Assembly: GCA_019247245.1 (NCBI GenBank)
Contig: JAFAPF010000209.1
Span: 1-5,193 of the forward strand
Direction of reading: 5' to 3'
DNA: 5,193 nt
From: Rubrobacter sp.
Lineage (GTDB): Bacteria > Actinomycetota > Rubrobacteria > Rubrobacterales > Rubrobacteraceae
Below, in pieces: positions 1 to 5,193 of this stretch (position 1 is its first letter; every line of letters starts with the position of its first letter). Below the pieces are notes generated by a model, which saw only the letters and a program-made list of their open reading frames with translations, searched no databases and had not been told where the DNA came from. The position numbers and the translations under genes are program-made.

Positions 1-219
1 CCTGAGGCGGACGAAAACACCTTGCCGAACGTTCTGACCCGGCTAATGAAGTATATAGGAGCCCCGAGCAGTCTTCGAGAGCCCGGTTACGACGAGAACG
101 ATATCGACGAGCTGGTTAACGGGGCGCTCAAACAGCGGCGGCAACTAAGCATCGCTCCTAGAGAGGCGAGTCCGGATAAGCTCGTCGATATCTTCTACGA
201 GTCGTTGGAGAGCTGGTAG
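1..219 (+). CDS. Iron-containing alcohol dehydrogenase, C-terminal fragment (5' end outside window)
   Basis: The frame is open from the first base and ends in TAG at 217-219, so only the last 72 residues are present. The tail carries a pattern I know from Fe-dependent (group III) alcohol dehydrogenases, especially those annotated as hydroxyacid-oxoacid transhydrogenase: a 'PGYDENDIDELV' stretch, then 'GALKQRRQLSIAPREAS', then a terminal helix ending 'YESLESW'. These enzymes reduce aldehydes or ketoacids, or oxidise alcohols, with NAD(P) and a divalent metal, in the cytoplasm. The metal-binding His/Asp residues and the nucleotide-binding domain would lie upstream and cannot be checked, so substrate is unknown. 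Family members include sulfoacetaldehyde reductase and phosphonoacetaldehyde reductase, which is relevant given the cysteate synthase gene that follows, but this short tail cannot distinguish them. A possible terminator lies about 80 bases downstream, so it may be a separate transcript from the next gene. Confidence 0.75.
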   Translation, partial: PEADENTLPNVLTRLMKYIGAPSSLREPGYDENDIDELVNGALKQRRQLSIAPREASPDKLVDIFYESLESW

Positions 220-278
220 GAGGGAGACGATACAGCATCGACCTCATCGGCACCGTACAAATGGCTTCGCTGCGCTGG

Positions 279-301
279 TTGACTAGTCGTATAACTAGCA
301 A
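279..301. repeat. Inverted repeat, 8-bp stem with one bulged A
   Basis: TTG-A-CTAGT (279-287) pairs with ACTAG-CAA (294-301) around a six-base loop, leaving one unpaired A at 282. It shares bases 300-301 with the hairpin that follows, so the two structures cannot fully form together. It could be part of a transcript end or an operator; the sequence does not decide. Confidence 0.35.
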
Positions 302-320
302 TGCTCAAGCATTTTTATTT
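300..320 (+). terminator. Weak intrinsic terminator candidate after the dehydrogenase gene
   Basis: AATGC (300-304) and GCATT (309-313) form a 5-bp stem around a TCAA loop, followed directly by TTTATTT. The layout is that of a rho-independent terminator and the position suits the end of the dehydrogenase transcript. The stem is short and has only two G-C pairs, so it may be inefficient or a chance match. Confidence 0.3.
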
Positions 321-436
321 CCTACACTACGATATCAGCTCCCGCAACGACTTCACATAGTAAGAGGAGCTTAATCTAAACTGCATCAACTCCATCTAAT
401 AATGGCATTTTGTAGGGTTCAGGGTGCCGGGTGTCC

Positions 437-466
437 TTGATCTCGGTAGCAATAATTGACTATACT
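437..466 (+). promoter_or_regulatory. Candidate sigma70-type promoter for the cysteate synthase gene
   Basis: TTGATC (437-442) and TATACT (461-466) are 18 bases apart. They match the -35 consensus TTGACA at the first four positions and the -10 consensus TATAAT at five of six. Transcription would start near 473, giving a leader of roughly 85 bases before the ATG at 557. It is the best promoter-like pair I see in this gap; AT-rich sequence yields such matches by chance. Confidence 0.4.
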
Positions 467-542
467 TTTACTTCTGTTCTAAGGACAGGCCCTTTCTGTG
501 AGCAACAGTGGTGATGTATGGGGATCTATGTACGGAGCGTCA

Positions 543-553
543 GGGAGCAGGAG
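543..553 (+). promoter_or_regulatory. Ribosome binding site deciding the cysteate synthase start
   Basis: GGGAG (543-547) lies 9 bases, and AGGAG (549-553) 3 bases, before the ATG at 557. The earlier in-frame ATG at 518 has no purine-rich Shine-Dalgarno sequence upstream. This favours the start at 557. Confidence 0.55.
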
Positions 554-556
554 AAA

Positions 557-1897
557 ATGAGTTACGAGTCAGCACGTACTTACGCGGGGCACATGCCGTC
601 GAAGATGCTTGACAGCTTCTCCCACTACAAATTGCGATGTCAAAGCTGCGACCAGACGTTCGAAGATGACGGGCTCCTTCTAGAGTGCCCAACACAACAC
701 GAGTCTTCTCTTCTCGTTACAGAATATAAAGCCAAACGCTTCGAACCCGACCGCAGTGCCGAAGGGATATTCAAGTATAGAAAGTGGCTACCAGGTACAC
801 GAGGCTTATCGGGTGCGGGCAGCAGCGTGACTTATAAGAGTGAAAAACTAAACTCCCTCATAGGGCTGCTCAATGTGTGGGTAGTGTTCAACGGGTATTG
901 GCCGGAAAAAGGCGCTGTGCTCGAAACGCCGACATTCAAGGACCTGGAGGCGTGGGCAGTCCTCTCCCGTATCCCAGAGCAGCACGAGGAAGTTCTTATC
1001 GTCGCCTCAGCTGGTAGTACCGCTGCTGCGTTCGCAAGGGCCTGTTCGCTGAACAAGGTCTCCTGCCTGATCATCATTCCGCAGGCTGGACTTCTTAACC
1101 TACAGTTTCCTGAGGGTATCGATCCATGCGTAAAGATCATTTCCCTTACTGGCTTCACTGACTATTCCGACGCTATCGAGCTGGCGAATCGTGTCTCGCG
1201 AATCGACGGGTTCTTTTCTGGAGGAGGCGTGAAGAACGTCGCGCGGCGCGACGGGTTGGGCACTACCATGTTGAACGCAGTTGAGACGATCGGGCAAGTC
1301 CCCGACTATTATTTTCAGGCGATCGGAAGTGGGGCAGGTGGCATCGCAGCATATCAGGCCGCAAAGAGGCTTGTAGAGGATGGAAGATTCGGCAAAAAAC
1401 TCCCAAGGCTTATGCTCAGCCAGAATCTGCCATTCGTTCCAATTTACTTGTCCTGGAAGTCATGTCGACGCGAGCTGATAGAGATCAGTGAAGATGACGG
1501 AAAGAAGCAAATACGGCAGGTTGGGGCTCATGTGCTGACAAATCGGCACCCGGCCTATTCTGTAAGGGGCGGGGTCTTCGATATTCTTACCGAAACTCAG
1601 GGTGACATGTTCACTGCCGATAACCTCGAGGCCCTTCATGCGAAACAGTTGTTCGAGGAGACAGAAGGGATCGACATTGATCCAGCGTGCGCCGTTGCGT
1701 TCGCGACCTTAATCAAGACTGCCCGGTACGGTGGGATCGAGCGCGACGCCTTGGTCCTGCTGAACGTCACAGGAGGAGGACGTCACAGGCAACAGTTAGA
1801 TAGGAAGCTTATCGCAGCCCGACCAGCTCTCGAGCTCAACGAGAAGGAGATTCTCCGGCAGGAAGCCCTAGAAAGGGTTGTCGATTTAGTCCACTGA
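557..1897 (+). CDS. Cysteate synthase-like PLP enzyme (threonine synthase superfamily)
   Basis: The 446-residue product resembles methanogen cysteate synthase (EC 2.5.1.76), which replaces the phosphate of O-phospho-L-serine with sulfite to give L-cysteate. Seen in the sequence: an N-terminal Cys-rich segment (C28-x2-C31, C44, H48) like the small zinc-ribbon region of the family; 'GIFKY..WLP' (70-79) and 'VTYKSE' (91-96); 'FNGYWPEKGA' (111-120); 'TPTFKDLEA' (124-132), where K128 aligns with the PLP lysine of the threonine synthase SFKD motif; 'ASAGST' (150-155); 'GGGVKNVARRDGLGT' (222-236); the glycine-rich PLP-phosphate loop 'GSGAGGIAA' (257-265); 'LSQNLPFVP' (287-295); 'VLTNRHPAY' (326-334); and 'LNVTGGG' (402-408). 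Length is slightly above what I recall for archaeal members, with an added charged C-terminal helix (about 409-446). An alternative ATG at 518 adds 13 residues but lacks a ribosome binding site. The Asn usual in SAGN is Ser at 154. Cysteate could feed coenzyme M-like compounds, sulfonolipids, taurine or a peptide product; the window does not say which. A threonine synthase paralogue with another nucleophile is the main alternative. Confidence 0.85.
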   Translation: MSYESARTYAGHMPSKMLDSFSHYKLRCQSCDQTFEDDGLLLECPTQHESSLLVTEYKAKRFEPDRSAEGIFKYRKWLPGTRGLSGAGSSVTYKSEKLNSLIGLLNVWVVFNGYWPEKGAVLETPTFKDLEAWAVLSRIPEQHEEVLIVASAGSTAAAFARACSLNKVSCLIIIPQAGLLNLQFPEGIDPCVKIISLTGFTDYSDAIELANRVSRIDGFFSGGGVKNVARRDGLGTTMLNAVETIGQVPDYYFQAIGSGAGGIAAYQAAKRLVEDGRFGKKLPRLMLSQNLPFVPIYLSWKSCRRELIEISEDDGKKQIRQVGAHVLTNRHPAYSVRGGVFDILTETQGDMFTADNLEALHAKQLFEETEGIDIDPACAVAFATLIKTARYGGIERDALVLLNVTGGGRHRQQLDRKLIAARPALELNEKEILRQEALERVVDLVH

Positions 1898-1956
1898 TGC
1901 AACTTTTGTGGGCTCGTATCTTTGCTCAGACGAAAATTTATGAAACGACTACTATG

Positions 1957-1962
1957 AGAGGA
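1957..1962 (+). promoter_or_regulatory. Ribosome binding site of the aminotransferase gene
   Basis: AGAGGA lies five bases before the GTG at 1968. This good spacing supports GTG as the start and independent initiation after the 70-base gap from the upstream stop codon. Confidence 0.6.
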
Positions 1963-1967
1963 TCTGC

Positions 1968-3320
1968 GTGAGTATTCAGGAAGCATCTTTCGTGTCCCGA
2001 GAGGAACAGCTCTATCGTACCCTGACCCCGACCTCTTACGAGTACTTTCTGGAGGGCCGCAAGTATCTTCCCGGTTCCGATTCTCGCAGTCCTCTCTTCC
2101 ATCCTCCTTATCCCGTGGTCTTGGATGAGGGTCACGGATGCTGGCTGTTCGATGTGGATGGTAACCAGTTGCTCGATTTTACCGGCAACCATACATCTCT
2201 AATCCTCGGATACAAACATCCTCGGGTTCTTGATGCGGTCCAGCGCCAACTGGAAAAGGGAACTGCCTTTCCCGGAGTTACGGTGCCTCAGATGCGGCTG
2301 GCTAGGTTTCTGTGCGAACGTCTGCCGTCTTTCGAGCGGGTGCGCTTCACAAACTCAGGTACCGAGGCGACGATGAATGCTATTCGCGTCGCTCGAGCGT
2401 TCACCGGACGTCACAAGATCGCCAAGATCGAAGGAGGCTACAACGGTAGCTGGGATGACGTGATGGTGAGCACGCACCCGTCGGGCGAACAAAGCGGAGA
2501 CGTTTTACGACCGGTTGCGGCTCCAGCGTCCCTGGGCCTCACCTCGCATAGCGTCGATAACGTAGTGGTGCTGCCGTTTAACGAGGTGGAGGCCGCGGCA
2601 CGACTGATCGAGCAACAAGGCAAGCACCTCGCAGCCGTCATCGTGGAACCGGTCTTGGGTTCTGCCGGTATGATCCCTGCTGAGCAGGCCTATATCGATA
2701 TGCTACGCGAGGTGACCAAACGGCTTGGAGTACTTCTGGTATTCGACGAAGTCATTAGCTTCAGGGTTGCTTATGGGGGAGCGCAGGAGTACTACAGTAT
2801 ATCTCCGGACCTGACCTGCCTCGGGAAACTTATCGGTGGTGGCTTTCCACTCGGCGTATTTGGAGGAAGAAGCGACATTATGGCCATGTTTGACCCATCG
2901 CGTGGCAGGCCACAGCTTCCACATCCCGGAAGCTACAACGCCAACCCTATAAGTCTGGTTGCCGGCGCGACTACCCTTGAGTTGCTTACGGACGACGTGG
3001 TTCAGCTTCTAAACCTTCGAGGTGAAACCCTGCGGCGCAAAATACGTACGGCTTTTGAGGATGCCGGTCTTACCGCACAGGTGACCGGTCTTGGTTCGCT
3101 CTTCGCAATACACCTGACTTCCGAACCAGTCAAGAGCTACCACGATACCATGCACGCCAACGTCGACCTCCGACACCGGATCTTTCTCAGCCTGTTTAAG
3201 GAAGGTGTCCTGATAGATCCGCGCGGTGTAGGGTGTATTTCTGCCGCTATTGGGGAAGCCGAGATCGACCGGTTCGTCGATGCTCTACGGGCCGTTCTGC
3301 GTAAGCTTGCGGGTTCATGA
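1968..3320 (+). CDS. Class III PLP aminotransferase, glutamate-1-semialdehyde aminomutase-like
   Basis: The 450-residue product has the full set of fold-type I, class III motifs in order: 'VDGNQLLDFTGN' (63-74); 'GYKHPRV' (81-87); 'FTNSGTEATMNAIRVARA' (127-144), whose SGT binds the PLP phosphate; 'EGGYNGSWDD' (155-164), with Y158 expected to stack on the PLP ring; 'VIVEPV' (224-229); 'VFDEV' (258-262), with D260 contacting the pyridine nitrogen; 'LGKLIGGG' (285-292), with K287 as the predicted Schiff-base lysine; and 'GSYNANPI' (321-328). The pattern is closest to HemL-like enzymes, but 'YNG' replaces the usual 'YHG' and 'GSYNANP' replaces 'GTxxxNP', so this is probably a specialised relative, not the tetrapyrrole enzyme. 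It would transfer or move an amino group; the substrate cannot be read from sequence. It starts at GTG with a good Shine-Dalgarno sequence. It lies 70 bases after the cysteate synthase gene on the same strand with no terminator between, so an operon is likely. A cysteate-derived amine is a plausible but unproven substrate; taurine-pyruvate aminotransferase belongs to the same class. Confidence 0.9.
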   Translation: MSIQEASFVSREEQLYRTLTPTSYEYFLEGRKYLPGSDSRSPLFHPPYPVVLDEGHGCWLFDVDGNQLLDFTGNHTSLILGYKHPRVLDAVQRQLEKGTAFPGVTVPQMRLARFLCERLPSFERVRFTNSGTEATMNAIRVARAFTGRHKIAKIEGGYNGSWDDVMVSTHPSGEQSGDVLRPVAAPASLGLTSHSVDNVVVLPFNEVEAAARLIEQQGKHLAAVIVEPVLGSAGMIPAEQAYIDMLREVTKRLGVLLVFDEVISFRVAYGGAQEYYSISPDLTCLGKLIGGGFPLGVFGGRSDIMAMFDPSRGRPQLPHPGSYNANPISLVAGATTLELLTDDVVQLLNLRGETLRRKIRTAFEDAGLTAQVTGLGSLFAIHLTSEPVKSYHDTMHANVDLRHRIFLSLFKEGVLIDPRGVGCISAAIGEAEIDRFVDALRAVLRKLAGS

Positions 3321-3883
3321 TCTTCAACAATCTAACAATCCGACCTATGCTCGCGTTCAGCATCCCTTTCTGCAAGGATTCCTCGTAGAGCTCCGCGAGC
3401 CCTTGTCGCATCTCTTTACCTCTCTGCCTTTGGTGTGGGTTTCTCAAGTGACCCTGTAGCTCTCGCTAATCGTCATGATGGGAGCGTCCTTCACGAGCAC
3501 CCTAACTACCTTGAGTATCGAGTTCTACCAGTCGTGGTGCTAGATATACGTTTCGAGGTACAAAACGCTTTGAGATAAGGTCCTGCACTCTGCTGACCGA
3601 GGAGATGCAAGAGGTTTTAGGCTATCTGAAAGCCAACAGAACGTTGCGCGCTAGCTCAGTCCAAGCTCCCTCTTTATCCTCTGATTGTCGAACCCCACGA
3701 TCCAAAAATTGGCGGTCTTATTACCGGTACGCTTGTTTGCCTGGTCTTACCCACGATGTCAGCAATTACCTTTGGGTCACGTTCTACTTTCCACAGACTT
3801 TTTCAGTTACTACGCTGCGGTTCAGGGTGGTTCTCTGCCGGGTGGCAGGATAGAGTTGGCGGAGGCATGCAGTAGGTGGCAGC

Positions 3884-3917
3884 CGGATACTGGGTATGCT
3901 CGGATACTAGGTATGCT
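3884..3917. repeat. Tandem duplication, two 17-base units
   Basis: The unit CGGATACTGGGTATGCT (3884-3900) is followed immediately by a copy at 3901-3917 differing only at its ninth base (G to A). The copies abut exactly, as expected of a recent local slippage duplication or a two-site binding element. Seven bases later a different tandem repeat begins. Confidence 0.85.
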
Positions 3918-3924
3918 AATTGTA

Positions 3925-3952
3925 TGGGGCGATGTGCCTGGGGCGATGTGCC
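3925..3952. repeat. Tandem duplication, two identical 14-base units
   Basis: TGGGGCGATGTGCC occurs at 3925-3938 and again, identically, at 3939-3952. It lies 24 bases before the likely GTG of the glutaredoxin gene, so it sits in that gene's leader region. The unit is unrelated in sequence to the 17-base tandem repeat just upstream. Confidence 0.9.
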
Positions 3953-3976
3953 AAAAGAAGAAAGCGCCACGGAGGA

Positions 3977-4221
3977 GTGAACGTATCTAGGATAATACTG
4001 TTTAGCACGCCTTCGTGCTCGTGGTGCAAGCGGGCGAACCGTTACTAAAAGAAAACCGGGTGCGCTTCAAAGAGGTCGATATAGAAGGTGATCCGAAAGC
4101 GGCCCAAGATCTCATCAAGAAGACGGGACAGATGGAAGTGCCAGTAATAAAGATAGGCAGTCGGTGGATCGTGGGTTTCGACCAACCTCGCATCGAGCGG
4201 GAGCTGGCCCGCATATCGTAG
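3977..4221 (+). pseudogene. YruB-like glutaredoxin, interrupted by a -1 frameshift
   Basis: Two adjacent frames together encode an 81-residue glutaredoxin. From GTG 3977 the first frame reads to TAC at 4043-4045 and includes 'ILFSTPSCSWCKRANRY', the redox-active CxxC site (CSWC at 4016-4027), then stops at TAA 4046-4048. The frame one base back continues from CTA at 4045: 'LKENRVRFKEVDIEGDP', then 'GQMEVPVIKIG' with the cis-proline typical of thioredoxin folds, then 'WIVGFDQPRIERELARI', ending at TAG 4219-4221. The joined protein has the usual length and motif order of small glutaredoxins that reduce disulfides in the cytoplasm. Restoring one base (TAC-CTA) would mend it. There is no slippery heptamer at the junction, so a deletion or sequence error is likelier than programmed shifting. 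The start is uncertain: GGAGG at 3971-3975 is only one base from the GTG, and an in-frame ATG lies at 3932. Without the first frame the product would lack its active site. Confidence 0.8.
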
Positions 4222-4666
4222 GGCCTCCCCCGCTGTCGACCCCGCTAGGCGCTTCATGAATGCCGTCTACCAACGGCTTCGTCCTTAGCAGGCCCGCGAT
4301 CTCTAACCAGTGGTACTCTTCTTCTAAGCCTATCGAGCGAATATTGTAACTACAGCCTAGCAAGCCGCGCTTCCGGGTGCCCTGCTTTCCTTGCACACAA
4401 GGCAGTCTACGTGTCGACACTTATTCTGCGGCCTCCTTTCTGCTGGTCTCTCCACACCCACGAGCTGGTGCACGGCACAGCAGGTGGGACCGCGCTCGCG
4501 CTCTCCAATTCCTGTCTTCGATGGCACCGGGAAAGGTGTCCAGCGAATAGGCGATGACCTCTTCCATGCTGATAGCTCTGCCCGACAAATCGAATACCTT
4601 CTGGGCGCCTAGCAATTGGGCAACTATCGCCGCGACGAGGATAGAACATCCCCGAGCACGGTATCT
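4222..4666. other. No intact gene
   Basis: Frames here are short, overlap on both strands and lack ribosome binding sites. On the minus strand, roughly 4640 down to 4500, one frame reads 'LVAAIVAQLLGAQKVFDLSG' followed by 'RAISMEEVIAYSLD'. This faintly recalls the C-terminal end of LuxR/ATPase-type regulators, where a 'GRAMSLEEAIAYAL' motif is common, but the usual intervening residues are missing and the frame degenerates after 'DRNW'. I treat it as unassigned. A 10-base palindrome, GTGTCGACAC, sits at 4411-4420. Confidence 0.4.
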
Positions 4667-4909
4667 TTACTTCCTCGTCCAAAAGCCCTCATAACTCGGC
4701 AAGTGGCCGAGACCAGGTATCTGCCACCCTGGTAGGTTCCGGAAATGTTCACGGAGGTGACTGTCCCAATCCGGACGACTGCCATCCCGATCGGGGAAGC
4801 CGTACTCTTTGGCGAGTTGCCGGGTAGGTACAGCCTCGCCGGTGCGGCAGAGGACGGCCGAGTCGGCGGTGAGAGCTGCTGCCCGGCACGATCGATATAC
4901 TGCCGACCA
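4667..4909 (-). pseudogene. Possible C-terminal tail of a short-chain dehydrogenase (SDR), decayed
   Basis: On the minus strand a frame open from 4909 to the TAA at 4669-4667 reads 'AAALTADSAVLCRTGEAV' and then 'TRQLAKEYGFPDRDGSRPDW'. This matches the end of SDR oxidoreductases of the DHRS1 type, which typically finish with 'VVALAADP..L..TGQ.L....LAREYGFTDVDG'. The start, the nucleotide-binding glycine motif and the Ser-Tyr-Lys catalytic residues are absent, since the same frame meets a stop at 4912-4910. The overlapping frame upstream looks like a different family. The reading is therefore a 3' remnant, or a coincidence of overlapping open frames. Confidence 0.35.
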
Positions 4910-5193
4910 TTAGCCGCGTCTTCAGGGCACTCACGAGCAACGAGGCACGCTACGATTTTGACCGGGGGTCCGATGCTGGCCTTGGCATTCTCCTGAAGGC
5001 TGGCCTCGATCCCCTTCAGGAAGTTGGTATCTATCGGTAGATAAGGGGCTTTCAGCCCTTCAATGGTACCCTTCGAGCTTGCAACGCATAGCTTAGAGAC
5101 CTCAGGGGCACCTAAGGATGTTAATACGATGTCCGTAAAGCCAGGAGAGTACTACGTAGGTCACAGTGCCATGGATGAAAGCCATGCTAAGCC
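4880..5193 (-). pseudogene. Possible LLM-class (luciferase-like) flavin oxidoreductase remnant, continues off the right edge
   Basis: One minus-strand frame is free of stops from 5151 down to the TAG at 4626-4624 (175 codons), yet has no early start codon. Its first 80 residues fit the C-terminal half of luciferase-like F420/flavin oxidoreductases: 'DIVLTSLGAPEVSKLC' corresponds to the family's 'PIYLAALGPKMLRLA', followed by 'GTIEGL', then 'VKIVACLVARECPEDAA' corresponding to '..I.IACYVRV.VTDDPEAAR'. Just upstream in the neighbouring frame, 'LSMAFIHGTVTYVVLS' (about 5188-5141) resembles the family's 'V.FHG..Y.V....L' segment. The two pieces join with a one-base skip near 5145, which suggests a frameshift. 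The 5' half would lie beyond base 5193. The resemblance is from memory and moderate; the catalytic barrel N-terminus is not visible. Confidence 0.4.
4991..5021. repeat. Inverted repeat, 9-bp perfect stem
   Basis: TCCTGAAGG (4991-4999) and CCTTCAGGA (5013-5021) are exact reverse complements around a 13-base loop. There is no T tract on either strand next to it, and it falls inside the minus-strand oxidoreductase-like frame, so it is probably incidental. Confidence 0.5.

Larger units (their letters stand above)
220..517. other. Non-coding intergenic region with hairpins and a candidate promoter
   Basis: About 300 bases separate the dehydrogenase stop from the cysteate synthase frame. The stretch is visibly more AT-rich than its neighbours. 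I see no convincing gene on either strand. The only tidy small frame (ATG at 261, stop at 372-374, 37 codons) runs through a hairpin and has no ribosome binding site. The region contains two overlapping hairpins at 279-320 and a promoter-like pair of hexamers at 437-466, listed separately. Confidence 0.6.
3321..3976. other. Gene-poor stretch, no recognisable product; possible decayed coding sequence
   Basis: No frame here has a good start, ribosome binding site and family resemblance. Two plus-strand stretches in the same frame are open without a usable start: 3336-3575 (80 codons, containing 'HDGSVLHEHPNYLEYRVLPV') and 3630-3872 (81 codons, containing a hydrophobic run 'GGLITGTLVCLVLPTMSAIT'). 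They are separated by three stops. Their composition looks protein-like, but I recognise no family, and other frames in the same stretch also stay open for 80-100 codons (for example ATG 3605 to 3853). The right end carries two tandem duplications listed separately. No terminator is evident after the aminotransferase. Confidence 0.5.

Noticed and set aside
261..374. Small plus-strand frame of 37 codons in the intergenic gap
   Set aside because: It has no ribosome binding site, no family resemblance, and passes through the hairpins.
832..1297. Minus-strand frames opposite the cysteate synthase gene
   Set aside because: They are antisense shadows of a gene with clear family motifs.
1940..1957. 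Five-codon ATG-to-TGA leader frame just before the aminotransferase
   Set aside because: It is too short to support as a leader peptide and has no Shine-Dalgarno sequence of its own.
3247..3447. Minus-strand 66-codon frame over the aminotransferase end
   Set aside because: It overlaps the conserved C-terminus of the aminotransferase on the other strand and has no recognisable domain.
3665..3705. Minus-strand GGGGTTCGACAATC, resembling a tRNA T-loop
   Set aside because: Flanking bases do not form a T stem and no acceptor or anticodon arms are present.
4015..4221. Glutaredoxin frame taken alone with a GTG start at 4015
   Set aside because: Its first ten residues read the active-site codons in the wrong frame and lose the CxxC motif, so the two-frame interpretation is better.
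4411..4420. Ten-base palindrome GTGTCGACAC
   Set aside because: It is isolated, not next to a promoter or gene start, and within chance expectation for this length.
5043..5060. Hairpin AAGGGGCT / AGCCCTT with a three-base loop
   Set aside because: It has a bulged G, no T tract, and lies inside the minus-strand oxidoreductase-like frame.
1..5193. CRISPR array or insertion sequence
   Set aside because: There are no regularly spaced repeats, and I recognise no transposase motif or terminal inverted repeat pair.

Overview
The window looks like a bacterial chromosomal segment of intermediate, mildly GC-leaning composition. It has Shine-Dalgarno-preceded genes, a sigma70-like promoter candidate, ATG and GTG starts, and protein families common in bacteria. 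It has an unusually low share of intact coding sequence. Two complete genes (557-1897 and 1968-3320) and the end of a third (1-219) lie in the left 3.3 kb. The right 1.9 kb holds a frameshifted glutaredoxin and what look like decayed minus-strand gene remnants. I cannot name the organism. The low density and broken genes would fit a lineage or island undergoing gene decay, but a frameshift-prone assembly would look similar.

Layout: (1) 1-219, C-terminal 72 codons of an iron-containing alcohol dehydrogenase, resembling the hydroxyacid-oxoacid transhydrogenase type. (2) 220-517, non-coding, AT-richer, with two overlapping hairpins (a weak terminator candidate) and a promoter candidate. (3) 557-1897, a cysteate synthase-like PLP enzyme, the central gene of the window. 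(4) 1968-3320, a class III aminotransferase resembling glutamate-1-semialdehyde aminomutase, 70 bases downstream and probably co-transcribed. (5) 3321-3976, no convincing gene, ending in two different tandem duplications. (6) 3977-4221, a small YruB-like glutaredoxin with a CSWC active site, split by a -1 frameshift just after the motif. (7) 4222-5193, no intact gene. On the minus strand are a probable luciferase-like (LLM-class) flavin oxidoreductase remnant running off the right edge and a probable C-terminal tail of a short-chain dehydrogenase.

Working together: cysteate synthase makes L-cysteate, a C3 sulfonate amino acid, from O-phosphoserine and sulfite. A class III aminotransferase directly downstream and an Fe-dependent dehydrogenase upstream would suit a small sulfonate pathway, for example amine-to-aldehyde followed by aldehyde-to-alcohol steps on a cysteate-derived compound. 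This is inference from adjacency. The family was characterised in methanogen coenzyme M synthesis, and nothing else from that pathway is visible here. A bacterial setting for cysteate synthesis next to a PLP aminotransferase is the most interesting feature of the window.
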